A DNA stretch of 22,577 nucleotides, taken from contig DAOTVZ010000053.1 of assembly GCA_034436045.1 (NCBI GenBank), forward strand, positions 1 through 22,577, read 5' to 3'. The DNA comes from H111-94 sp034436045 (GTDB lineage: Bacteria; Chloroflexota; Ktedonobacteria; Ktedonobacterales; Ktedonobacteraceae). Below, one piece after another: positions 8,074-15,447 of this stretch. Made by a program: the position numbers and the translations under genes. The first letter of the stretch is position 1. The number at the start of each line of letters is the position of its first letter. The notes under the pieces are model-generated. The model was given only the letters and a program-made list of their open reading frames with translations. It was not told the origin of the DNA and searched no databases.

Positions 8074-8268
8074 ACGCAAAGCGGTGGTATAGTTTTGGAT
8101 CATCCAGCAGATGCGCGCCGAACGGGTGATGGCACCGGTGCTGATAGCAATGCAGTAGAGCTTTTTGGTGAGATCGTCCTTACAACAAGACGGCGCGGGA
8201 AAGCCCCGCTCTTTCAAGGCGGGGATGAGAGCGCCGTTCCTTGTTGGAGAGAGGTGTGGGGGGAATTG

Positions 8269-8296
8269 TTGACAAGGATGTTATATCGACTATACT
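8269..8296 (+). promoter_or_regulatory. Promoter of the tnpA remnant
   Basis: TTGACA at 8269-8274 and TATACT at 8291-8296 are separated by 16 bases. The -10 ends only six bases before ATG 8303, so transcription would begin at or next to the start codon, giving a leaderless mRNA. Confidence 0.55.
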
Positions 8297-8302
8297 ATCT
8301 AC

Positions 8303-8620
8303 ATGAGTGAGGAAAAATACATTCATGAACAGCATAGGGTTCACCATCTCCTCTCTTACATTATCTTCTGTCCGAAGCGACGGCGCAAGGTACTGGGAGG
8401 GGAAGTCGCTGACCGTTTGCAAAAGATTATTCAGCAAGCAGCAGAGGAACAAGGATGGCAGATTGTAGAGCTGGCTATCCAACCAGATCACGTGCATCTC
8501 TTCATTCAGACGAACCCCTATACATTGTCTACCGATATCGTCCGGCGTATCAAAGGGCGTTCCTCTCATCTGTTGCGGGAAGAATTTCCCCACTTGCTGA
8601 AACTTCGCTCTTTGTGGACT
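8303..8620 (+). pseudogene. tnpA: Y1 (HUH) transposase, IS200/IS605 family, 3' truncated
   Basis: About 106 recognisable residues: YIIFCPKRRRKVL, a helix ending AAEEQGWQIVELAIQ, the metal-binding HUH motif in PDHVHLF (H63, H65), IVRRIKGRSSHLLREEFP and SLWT. These are the hallmarks of IS200/IS605 TnpA, which cuts and joins single-stranded DNA as a dimer. The full protein would continue after SLWT for roughly 35 residues, including the helix with the catalytic tyrosine (Tyr127 in IS608). Here the homology ends and the frame runs on to 8986 through sequence antisense to a sugar kinase gene. Without the tyrosine it cannot transpose. Confidence 0.85.
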
Positions 8621-9657
8621 GGGGGCGGAAACTCATGGGTTGCTGTGGCCGTCATGAAGAACGAAGGTGGAGGGAGAGTGCTTGCCACATGTGCTCGCAC
8701 GATGTTGTTGATGGGTTTGCCGAGAGTGGCTAAAGCTTGCAAGAGGACACCAGCGACCGGTTCGAGGTGGCAGCGTATGGGACGTATAGACGGTGAAGAG
8801 GTGCGTACCCAATCGATGATGGTGGCGGGCAAGAGTTGGGAGGGATGGCGAAAGACACCCCCGGCCAGTACCAAAGGAAAAGATGTACCTTCGAGGCCAA
8901 CGCGACGAGCGGCGGCCTGGGCGTATTGTCCCAGCGCTCGACCATGCTCACGCACAATGGTGAGCGCGACAGCATCACCGGCTTGAGCCTCATCTAAGAG
9001 GATGGGGGCCAGATAGCGTACTTGTTTGAGAGGGCGTATTGCGCGGCTGGTAAATAGATGGAGAACCTCTTCTACTGTATTGAGCTGGAAAAAGTCGAGG
9101 ACCCGCTGCGTGAGCGAGGTAGGTGGCTCGATGCCCAGTTCGGCGCGGTAAATGGCATTCAGGGTTTTCTGGCCCAGGTGCCCTCCTCCCCCTACCTGAT
9201 TTTGCCAGGTACTTGAATGCCAGACACGTCCGTCAGGAGCGCGCGCGCCGGTACATGCGCCAGTGCCACAGACTACTGAGACACCGATGCCGTCTGATGT
9301 GGCGGCATACAGAACACCGAGAGCATCATTCTGTACGTGAATGATGTGACCAAAACTACGTGCCTGCATGGCGTTATGTAAGAGAGTAATGTCTTCGGGC
9401 CAGTCAGCTCCTGCCATATTGAAGACGGAGCAAGCCAGTTCGTCGGCGCTGATTCCGGCATCATACAAAGCTTTTGTGACTGTTTCCTCGATGTGATGGA
9501 GTGCAGCGCTGACGGTGTCGTGGTGCTCTTCGTCGGGAGGGGTGTTGTAGATGTCTGTGCAGCCGCCGCGTGCCGCGCTTAGAATGATGCCATCCGTATT
9601 TGCGACCAGTGCGACGGTCTTGGTATTGCCACCATCGACCGCGAGTACATACTGCAT
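8566..9657 (-). CDS. BadF/BadG-type sugar kinase (N-acetylglucosamine kinase-like)
   Basis: 363 residues of the ASKHA ATPase fold. The N-terminus reads YVLAVDGGNTKTVALVAN (phosphate-1 loop DGGNTKT), followed by NMAGAD, VQNDALGVLYAA, the GTGACTGA adenosine loop and GGGGHLGQ. This is the BadF/BadG/BcrA/BcrD ATPase group; the short monomeric members act as GlcNAc or glucosamine kinases. AGGAG lies six bases before ATG 9657, and the gene starts 13 bases after the GH4 gene, so the two form an operon. About the last 18 codons (from VHKERSF to the stop) are antisense to the tnpA remnant and are probably not native; the authentic end is expected near FFMTATA. The enzyme core is intact and may still work. 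Substrate is inferred. Confidence 0.85.
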   Translation of the reverse strand: MQYVLAVDGGNTKTVALVANTDGIILSAARGGCTDIYNTPPDEEHHDTVSAALHHIEETVTKALYDAGISADELACSVFNMAGADWPEDITLLHNAMQARSFGHIIHVQNDALGVLYAATSDGIGVSVVCGTGACTGARAPDGRVWHSSTWQNQVGGGGHLGQKTLNAIYRAELGIEPPTSLTQRVLDFFQLNTVEEVLHLFTSRAIRPLKQVRYLAPILLDEAQAGDAVALTIVREHGRALGQYAQAAARRVGLEGTSFPLVLAGGVFRHPSQLLPATIIDWVRTSSPSIRPIRCHLEPVAGVLLQALATLGKPINNIVRAHVASTLPPPSFFMTATATHEFPPPVHKERSFSKWGNSSRNR

Positions 9658-9670
9658 TGCGGCTCTCCTC

Positions 9671-10969
9671 TTAGTGTAGCAGGCGTTCAGGAAGATAGCG
9701 ACAGTGTGCGGCGGCCATCTCGTCGTAGAGAGCTTCGGCGGTGTGTAGCGAAAGGACGAGGGGATGACTGGCTAGGGCGCGAATGGCGTCAATGCGGCGA
9801 CCGCTCCAGGCAGCTTCGGCGGTGAGCGCCTGGTATTCGGCCAGCATCTGTACAAGACCCAGAAGATGGCGGGGCAAATGTCCTTGAACTAAGGGAGTAA
9901 TGCCATTGTGATCCACGTAGCCAACGGTTTCAACGACGAGATCGTCGGGGAAGTCCGCGAGGGAGCCGTGATTGGGAACGTTCACGTAGAGAATTTCTTT
10001 ACGATCATTATAGATAGCGTCCATAACATCGATGGCCAGCTCCAGTTCGTTGATGCCGCCACGTGAGCGAGATGGATCGAGTTCAGGAAGTTCGCGCGCG
10101 GCCTGTTCACGATAATGTGCCCAATAGTCGTCGGTATGCGCCATGATATCCTGGGCGCGTGTAGTTGGTTTTTGTTGCAATTCAGCTAATATTTCGTCTT
10201 TAAAATAGTAGTACTGGAAGTAGTGATTGGGGAGCGCGCCCATCGTGCATGCCAGTTGGAGCATGCGCAAGTCTTGTCGCGGCAGGGTGGGGGTGTGTTG
10301 CTGCTGTACGTAAGCCTCTTGCAGTAACGCGATAAAATCCTGGCCGTTATAGAGGTGGCGCACCGACCAGGAACCGTGATTCAGGCCGACGGATACAGCG
10401 TCCAGGAATTGTGGATTCAGGCCGAGCAAGTGTGCGAAGTAGTTATTAGAGTCGATAGGGCCTTCACAGAGAGAGACGATGGGAATGGTGCTGTGATGTG
10501 TAATAGCTTCGGAAACGATATTGATAGGATTGGTGTAGTTGAAGAGGCGGGCTTTGGGGCAGCAGGCTTCCATATCGGCGATTATCTCTTGCATGATATG
10601 GATTGAGCGCAAGGCCATAAAGAAGCCACCAGGCCCCTGGGTTTCCTGACCAATGATGCCATATTTGAGCGGGATGCTCTCATCCAGGTAACGTGCCTCA
10701 AAACCGCCGGGGCGAAAACTGGTGAGGACGGCATCACAGTCGCGTAAGCCGTCGCGACGGTTAGTGGTGATGGTGATTGTCAGGTCGAGGCCGCGCGCAC
10801 GGGCCATCTTCTGAGCGATGGTCTGGACGATAGAGAGATGCTCTTCGTCGAGATCGATGAGTACAACCTCGGAGCCATCAAAGTTTTCGCCTTGCTGGAC
10901 GAAGGAGGCCATAGTGCCTGCGGCGCGTGTGCTGCCGCCGCCAATATATGCGAGCTTGATGCGGGCCAT
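9671..10969 (-). CDS. Glycoside hydrolase family 4 (NAD- and metal-dependent glycosidase)
   Basis: 432 residues. The N-terminus KLAYIGGGSTRAAG is the NAD-binding loop; GQETQGPGGFFMALR (107-121), NYTNPINI (144-151), SLCEGP (167-171) and GLNHGSW (195-201) are family 4 blocks. GH4 enzymes oxidise the substrate at C3 with NAD+ and use Mn2+ held by a Cys and a His; C168 and H198 would be these ligands. Characterised phospho-glycosidases have Cys-Asn/Asp-x-Pro at the first site, so CEGP leaves the phosphate requirement open. The start at 10969 is chosen because AGAGGA lies eight bases upstream and the protein then begins right at the NAD loop; a longer frame to 11038 would reach into the promoter. 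Co-transcribed with the kinase gene downstream. Confidence 0.88.
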   Translation of the reverse strand: MARIKLAYIGGGSTRAAGTMASFVQQGENFDGSEVVLIDLDEEHLSIVQTIAQKMARARGLDLTITITTNRRDGLRDCDAVLTSFRPGGFEARYLDESIPLKYGIIGQETQGPGGFFMALRSIHIMQEIIADMEACCPKARLFNYTNPINIVSEAITHHSTIPIVSLCEGPIDSNNYFAHLLGLNPQFLDAVSVGLNHGSWSVRHLYNGQDFIALLQEAYVQQQHTPTLPRQDLRMLQLACTMGALPNHYFQYYYFKDEILAELQQKPTTRAQDIMAHTDDYWAHYREQAARELPELDPSRSRGGINELELAIDVMDAIYNDRKEILYVNVPNHGSLADFPDDLVVETVGYVDHNGITPLVQGHLPRHLLGLVQMLAEYQALTAEAAWSGRRIDAIRALASHPLVLSLHTAEALYDEMAAAHCRYLPERLLH

Positions 10970-11008
10970 CAGAAAAATCCTCTCCAGGTTAAGGGTTAGT
11001 GGGCTTTT

Positions 11009-11038
11009 ATTGTACGAGGAAGAGATAGTGGCTGTCAA
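11009..11038 (-). promoter_or_regulatory. Promoter of the GH4-kinase operon
   Basis: Read on the - strand, TTGACA (11033-11038) and TACAAT (11009-11014) are 18 bases apart, and transcription would start near 11001, about 30 bases before the GH4 start. Upstream, CTATGAAAA occurs twice on the + strand (11051-11059 and 11082-11090), 31 bases apart, a possible regulator site pair on one DNA face; the second copy overlaps the neighbouring terminator. Confidence 0.7.
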
Positions 11039-11086
11039 TAATGCTGCGTGCTATGAAAATTTGAGAGGAGTAGTGCGCATTCTATG

Positions 11087-11129
11087 AAAAGGTGACTCCT
11101 TCAAAGCGAGCCGGAGGAGTCGCCTTTTT
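11087..11129 (-). terminator. Intrinsic terminator of the SDR gene
   Basis: AAAAGGTGACTCC (11087-11099) and GGAGTCGCCTTTT (11116-11128) form a 13-bp stem with one non-Watson-Crick position and a 16-base loop. A T run follows on the + strand and a run ending CCTTTT on the - strand, so it could act in both directions. It starts 27 bases past the SDR stop. Confidence 0.7.
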
Positions 11130-11155
11130 ATCATTCTTTAGTAGAATAGGCAGAT

Positions 11156-11923
11156 TTAGAGAGCACCGGTGCTGCGCATCAGGCCGCCGTCGATGAAGAA
11201 GGTTGAGCCGGTGACGTAGGAAGAGGCGTCGGAGGCCAGGTAGACAGCGAGTTTGGCAATTTCTTCGGGCTGACCGACGCGATGGAGCGGAATTTCGTCG
11301 AGGAGGGCTTGCCATTTCTTCGGGTCTGCCTTGACATCGGCGTCGATGGGGGTATCGACGGCACCGGGACCGATGTTGTTGACAGTGATGCCGTAGGGAG
11401 CCAGTTCGAGACAAATAGTGCGCATGAGCATACGCAAGCCGCCTTTGGCACAGCAGTAGGGGACGTTTTGTGGCATGGGCAGGTCTTCATGCACCGATGA
11501 GATGTTAATGATGCGACCGGTGATTTTGCGCTTGACCATTTCGCGAGCCGCGAGCTGGGCGCAGAAGAAGGGGCCTTTGAGGTCGATGCTCAGCACACGA
11601 TCATACTGCTGTTCCGTTACATCAAGGAAGGGGCTGTGAATTTCCATGCCAGCATTGTTGACGAGAATGTCAAGCTTGCCGAATTGTTCGACGGCTTGCT
11701 GGATGAGATGGGAGGCCTGCTGGTATTGTGAAACATCGGCCTGGATAACAATAGCTTTGCCGCCATTGCTGGTAATGGTCTGGTGAACCTCTTCAGCTTT
11801 ATCCTGCGCGTGGGCATAGTTGATGACGACTGAAGCGCCCTCACGGGCGAATTCAATGGCGATGGCGCGACCAATGCCACTGTCTGACCCGGTGATGACG
11901 GCGACTTTTTGTTCTAGTTGCAT
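11156..11923 (-). CDS. Short-chain dehydrogenase/reductase (glucose 1-dehydrogenase-like)
   Basis: 255 residues, the usual length for classical SDRs. The Rossmann motif TGSDSGIG is at 11-18, NNAG at 89-92, the catalytic serine in INISSVH (142-143), and the Y156-x3-K160 pair in YCCAK. The C-terminus YVTGSTFFIDGGLM is typical of the glucose 1-dehydrogenase / 3-oxoacyl-ACP reductase branch, an NAD(P)-dependent sugar or polyol oxidoreductase group. AAAGGA lies ten bases upstream of ATG 11923. It has its own terminator, so it is separate from the GH4-kinase operon although on the same strand; a shared sugar-related role is possible. Exact substrate cannot be read from sequence. Confidence 0.9.
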   Translation of the reverse strand: MQLEQKVAVITGSDSGIGRAIAIEFAREGASVVINYAHAQDKAEEVHQTITSNGGKAIVIQADVSQYQQASHLIQQAVEQFGKLDILVNNAGMEIHSPFLDVTEQQYDRVLSIDLKGPFFCAQLAAREMVKRKITGRIINISSVHEDLPMPQNVPYCCAKGGLRMLMRTICLELAPYGITVNNIGPGAVDTPIDADVKADPKKWQALLDEIPLHRVGQPEEIAKLAVYLASDASSYVTGSTFFIDGGLMRSTGAL

Positions 11924-12044
11924 TGTTCAAATGTCCTTTCAGTTTTTTCACGATCTTCTGTAGAGTCTATTTCTCTAGTTTTAAGACGTGAAGAGGTTGG
12001 TGTCAGTTTCAGGCAAGAAGCGTAGGAAATAGCGGCCTCTTGCT

Positions 12045-12905
12045 TTATTCGTCGTGTTCTTTGAGAAAGACCTGTCCAGGCGAGGGGTGTTCTGTCGTGT
12101 GTTGTTCCATGGTGGGAGGGTGCGCGCGTTCCAGGGGCAGGTGTTGATGATGATAGAGGCGATTGGAGAGCATGGCATGATTAGCGGTCATAGCGACTTG
12201 CATGGATTCTATAAGATGTTCGAGTTGTTGGAGGCCGGTGAAGAGTTCTTGCAGGTTGATGGTGTGATGCATAGAGGCAAGGTCGGGGTTATAGGTATGG
12301 AGTTGTTCTTGCGTCAAGTCATCGCGTATCTCATGCAGGCGAGCGGAGACGTAGTGTTCCAGGTTGGCGACGGCAGTGCGCAAGGAGTTGTCCAGCACAG
12401 AGATTCGTTCATCCAGGACTTTACCGATGACATCCACGAAATCTTCCCAGGGCAGTTCTGTTTGTACTTCAATAGCCTCGAATCCTGGCTGACTTTCGTG
12501 TTCTTGCAAAGGCCCTGTTTGTTGTGCGGGGCGATGTGTCTGTTGCAGGAGTTGTTCGACAGCGAGCAGATGGGCGGCCAGGGTGCGCTCGATTAATGAT
12601 TCCATTTGTTGTTGGTGGTGGTGTTGCCGTACCATGATCTCGTGGCTGAGGCGCTGAGACAGGTGAGGTTGTAGTTTTTCCAGGTTTTTTATAACTGTTT
12701 CACCAATTGTTTGCTGTTGTTCTGTCTGTCCTTGCGTCAGGATGCGGAGAATGTCCTGGTGCTGCTGGGCGAGTTGTTGCTCAAGAGCGTTGCGAAGATA
12801 CAGGATATGTTGTTCAAAGGAATGCTCTAGCTCTAGACGTTGCTGAGCAAGCTTTTGTTCGACAATAGTGTTTAGTGCCTGGATTTCGTCTTTTGTAAAT
12901 GTCAT
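12045..12905 (-). CDS. Gln/His-rich coiled-coil protein of unknown function
   Basis: 286 residues with no recognised domain. The first half (EIQALNTIVEQKLAQQRLEL onward to about residue 145) is nearly all helical heptads rich in Gln, Glu, Leu and His, a typical long coiled coil; a Pro-rich break (HRPAQQTGP) is followed by a second helical part and a His/Pro-rich tail (HHQHLPLERAHPP). There is no signal peptide or membrane helix, so it is probably cytosolic. The start at 12905 is fixed by AGGGGG eight bases upstream and by a promoter whose -10 lies at 12979-12984; a longer frame to 13019 would start upstream of that promoter. No neighbour suggests a role. Scaffold or nucleoid-associated functions are only guesses. 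Confidence 0.65.
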   Translation of the reverse strand: MTFTKDEIQALNTIVEQKLAQQRLELEHSFEQHILYLRNALEQQLAQQHQDILRILTQGQTEQQQTIGETVIKNLEKLQPHLSQRLSHEIMVRQHHHQQQMESLIERTLAAHLLAVEQLLQQTHRPAQQTGPLQEHESQPGFEAIEVQTELPWEDFVDVIGKVLDERISVLDNSLRTAVANLEHYVSARLHEIRDDLTQEQLHTYNPDLASMHHTINLQELFTGLQQLEHLIESMQVAMTANHAMLSNRLYHHQHLPLERAHPPTMEQHTTEHPSPGQVFLKEHDE

Positions 12906-12978
12906 CAATAAAGCCCCCTGTGCTTGTGTGTCTACCCGTTGCATGGCTGCCGATGCCTGGCGGATATGGCTGGTACGT

Positions 12979-13007
12979 AGTATGGTACAGTTGCCGTGTT
13001 GTGTCAA
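12979..13007 (-). promoter_or_regulatory. Promoter of the coiled-coil gene
   Basis: On the - strand TTGACA (13002-13007) and CATACT (12979-12984) are 17 bases apart. Transcription would start near 12972, leaving a leader of about 67 bases before ATG 12905. Confidence 0.6.
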
Positions 13008-13104
13008 TACTACAGGCAAACTGGGTAGCTACTTTCGTCATTCACAATGGGAAGAGAAAGATGGGTAATATTGCGTATGTTTTGTGTGTGAACTGAGGCA
13101 ATGG

Positions 13105-13134
13105 TTGGACATTAACGGTAGGTGTGGCTATAAT
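13105..13134 (+). promoter_or_regulatory. Promoter of the amidohydrolase gene
   Basis: TTGGAC/TGGACA at 13105-13111 and a perfect TATAAT at 13129-13134 are 17-18 bases apart, with a start expected near 13141 and a leader of about 50 bases. It is divergent from the coiled-coil promoter about 100 bases away. Confidence 0.65.
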
Positions 13135-13193
13135 GATAGCAGAGTACCACAAAACGAAGCTGTTTTTGATTAGCTCTACTGAAGGAAGAATGT

Positions 13194-14075
13194 ATGCCAC
13201 GCGCCATTGATTTTCATGTTCACCTGCCGACGACCGAATTTATACAGGTCACACTTGGGCCTTATGCCAGGGCAGCCGAGCGATTTTTCCGCACCGAGGT
13301 GAAGCTGAAGGATATAGAGCAGATTGCCGCCGATTACGCGGAACTTGATATGATAGGTGTTTTGCTGGCCTGGGATGCAGAGACCGCGACCGGCTTGCCA
13401 CCGCTGGGCAATGATTATATTGCGGAGATTGTTAAACGGTATCCGAAGCAATTTGTGGGTTTTGCCAGCGTTGACCCGCATAAAGGGAAAGCGGCCGTAA
13501 AAGAGATGGAGCGCGCTATCAAAGAACTGGGGTTGGCTGGCGCGAAATTCCATCCAGGGGTACAGGCATTTTATCCCAATGACCCGACCTTCTACCCTTT
13601 GATGGAGAAGATTCAGGAACTGGGGGTACCAGCACTCTTCCATACCGGCACGAATGGCCTGGGTGCGGGTGTGCCAGGGGGTATGGGCATCAAGCTTGAT
13701 TATACGCGACCCATTTATCTTGACGCACTGGCGGCAGATTTTCCGGGGCTGACGATTATCGGTGCGCATCCTTCCTGGCCCTGGCACGAAGAGATGATTG
13801 CGATTATGCAGCATAAGACGAATGTGTTCAATGATCTTTCTGGCTGGTCGCCGAAGTATACGCCGGAGTCGTTGCTGCGCGAGGCGGCGACGCGGCTGCA
13901 AGATCGTTTCCTTTTTGGCTCGGACTATCCGTTTATTACGCCGCAACGTTGGATGAAGGATTTTGAGACGCTCAAGATAGAGTTTAAGCCAGAGGTGCGG
14001 GAGAAAATTTTCTGGAAAAATGGGCAGAAATTGTTGGCGCATACCGCTATTGGGAATATGCAGTTTTCTTCGTAG
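13194..14075 (+). CDS. Amidohydrolase-2 family TIM-barrel metal enzyme
   Basis: 293 residues of the COG2159 type, the group with ACMSD and gamma-resorcylate decarboxylases as well as hydrolases. Metal ligands are visible: H8 and H10 in DFHVHL, H150 in LFHTGT, H192 in GAHPSWPW and D244 in FGSDYPF. The body has the family phrases GFASVDPHKG, KFHPGVQAFYPND and LDALAADFPGLTIIGAHP. AAGGAAG lies about six bases before ATG 13194. It stands alone behind its own promoter; the next gene is about 110 bases downstream. The chemistry could be decarboxylation or hydrolysis; the sequence does not decide. Confidence 0.88.
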   Translation: MPRAIDFHVHLPTTEFIQVTLGPYARAAERFFRTEVKLKDIEQIAADYAELDMIGVLLAWDAETATGLPPLGNDYIAEIVKRYPKQFVGFASVDPHKGKAAVKEMERAIKELGLAGAKFHPGVQAFYPNDPTFYPLMEKIQELGVPALFHTGTNGLGAGVPGGMGIKLDYTRPIYLDALAADFPGLTIIGAHPSWPWHEEMIAIMQHKTNVFNDLSGWSPKYTPESLLREAATRLQDRFLFGSDYPFITPQRWMKDFETLKIEFKPEVREKIFWKNGQKLLAHTAIGNMQFSS

Positions 14076-14184
14076 ACAGGAGCCGATGAGGTAGAGCTGG
14101 CGGAAGCACGTCTATGCAAATGGTATTTGGAGCCATGCAGGAACCACGCGCGTTATAGCTAGCTGGCTATGAAGGAGAGATGCT

Positions 14185-15285
14185 GTGGTCATTACGCTGC
14201 TCCTGGTGGGCGTTGCCGTTGGCTTTGCGTGGAATCTGGGAGTGCATTATACCGGGGCGGTGATGGGCATGCCCTATGCGGCGCGTTCGATTGCGCTCTG
14301 GCCAGCGCTGATATTGATTGCGATTTTGACTATTCTGGGGGCGACGTTCGCCAGTAGCGGTGTTGAAGCGACTGTGGGGCAACATATTATTAGTGATCAA
14401 TTGGTGAAGGTGCCTGATGCACTGGTGATCGTGCTGGCCGCCGGATTGTTGACGCTGCTATATAACTATTGGAAGATACCTACTTCGACAATACAGATAC
14501 TGGTTTTTTGTGTGGTTGGAGTAGGACTGGCGGGGCATATCCCGATTGAGTGGCAGACGATTGGCAGGCTGGCGGTGGTATGGGTATGCGCGCCTGTGGT
14601 TGCTTTTGGGTTGGGATTTCTTTTTACTCGTCTGCTCGACTTGCTTGTACCGGTGGAGTTGGCCCGTGCGCAAACGCAGGCGCAGACTGAGGAGGCGGTA
14701 GAGATGATGAAAAGCCGCTCCTGGTTTGCGCGAGCGTTTCCGGGGGTAGCGCTTGCTTGGCAGATGGTTTCTGCGAAAAAGGGGTTGGTTTCGCAGGTGA
14801 CGGTGATTGCGTTGCGTTTTTTGCCGCTCTTGCTGGTATGTGTGGGGATGGCGGCCTCATTCGTACTGGGGGCCAATGATGTGTCGAATGCGACGGGTGT
14901 CTTTATCCTGACGCATTTATTTTCGTTCACGCTGGCTGGATTGATTGGAGGCATGGCGATGGCGGTCGGGGCGTTGACGTGGGGACGGCGTATTCTCAAT
15001 ACGGTGGCGTTTGATGTGGTGAAGATGGATCTGACGATGGCGAGCGCGGCGCAGGGAGTGCAGGCGCTGGTGGTACTTGCTGCTGTCATGCTGGGCTTAT
15101 TTACATCAATGAACCAGGCGTTGATAGGAGCGATGGCTGGTACGGGACTGGCACGGGGCCGCGAGACGGTGCAGCGCAAGCAGATGGTAGGCATTCTACG
15201 GGGGTGGCTGATAGGGCCACTTTCTGGTCTGGCGCTGGCCTTTGTTCTTGAATCACTGATGCGGTTTGTGCTTCATCTGGGGTGA
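14185..15285 (+). CDS. PiT-family inorganic phosphate (or sulfate) permease, variant first motif
   Basis: 366 residues with about ten membrane helices. The second half carries the PiT signature GANDVSNATG, followed by GGMAMAVGALTWGRRILNTV and a late GAMAGTGLARG, all typical of Na+- or H+-coupled phosphate permeases. The matching N-terminal signature, normally also GANDxxNA, reads GFAWNLGVHYTGAVMG here, so one of the two inverted-repeat motifs has lost Asn-Asp. The GTG start at 14185 follows AGGAG by seven bases. No phoU-like partner gene (DUF47) is adjacent, which is unusual for PiT genes. The substrate may therefore differ from phosphate. Confidence 0.85.
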   Translation: MVITLLLVGVAVGFAWNLGVHYTGAVMGMPYAARSIALWPALILIAILTILGATFASSGVEATVGQHIISDQLVKVPDALVIVLAAGLLTLLYNYWKIPTSTIQILVFCVVGVGLAGHIPIEWQTIGRLAVVWVCAPVVAFGLGFLFTRLLDLLVPVELARAQTQAQTEEAVEMMKSRSWFARAFPGVALAWQMVSAKKGLVSQVTVIALRFLPLLLVCVGMAASFVLGANDVSNATGVFILTHLFSFTLAGLIGGMAMAVGALTWGRRILNTVAFDVVKMDLTMASAAQGVQALVVLAAVMLGLFTSMNQALIGAMAGTGLARGRETVQRKQMVGILRGWLIGPLSGLALAFVLESLMRFVLHLG

Positions 15286-15396
15286 TGGCATCTGGAGATA
15301 GGACACACTAATGAGGTGAGTCTGGCACTCTATCGCTGCCTGGGTTTTGAGCCACATGACTGGCGTTACCTGATGACCAGGTGGGTTGAGCGATAG
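15286..15396 (+). pseudogene. C-terminal remnant of a GNAT acetyltransferase
   Basis: Directly after the permease stop the same frame stays open for 36 codons to the TAG at 15394-15396 and reads HTNEVSLALYRCLGFEPHDW followed by RYLMTRWVER. 'N-x-x-S-x-x-L-Y-x-x-L-G-F' is the hallmark last helix and strand of GNAT N-acetyltransferases. There is no start codon and the acetyl-CoA-binding part is absent, so only the tail of an ancestral gene remains, cut where it joins the permease gene. Confidence 0.7.
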
Positions 15397-15447
15397 TCGC
15401 GCGTTTGGCTTTGATTACACAGGCAGGCTTCTATATTTATTATAATA

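Larger units (their letters stand above)
8184..8620 (+). mobile_element. IS200/IS605-family element, left part only
   Basis: A hairpin with arms CCCCGC (8204-8209) and GCGGGG (8219-8224) and a 9-base loop precedes a Y1 transposase gene. A TTAC at 8180-8183 lies 20 bases before the hairpin. In IS608, TTAC is the target and the left-end hairpin lies about 19 bases inside, so the left edge is placed after 8183. The transposase homology stops near 8620 and no right end or tnpB is seen; the remainder has been deleted. The edge positions are inferred. Confidence 0.65.

Noticed and set aside
8303..8986. A 227-residue transposase variant with a new C-terminal domain
   Set aside because: Residues after about 106 are the antisense of the kinase gene and are low-complexity Arg/Ala/Ser, so this is readthrough of a truncated gene, not a domain.
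10970..11038. Extension of GH4 to the ATG at 11038
   Set aside because: It would start at or upstream of the transcription start predicted from the TTGACA/TACAAT promoter; the ATG at 10969 has a good ribosome site.
14466..15194. 242-codon ORF on the - strand within the permease gene
   Set aside because: Shadow of the permease in the opposite strand; the composition is Thr/Ala/Pro-rich without any domain, and codon evidence favours the + strand.
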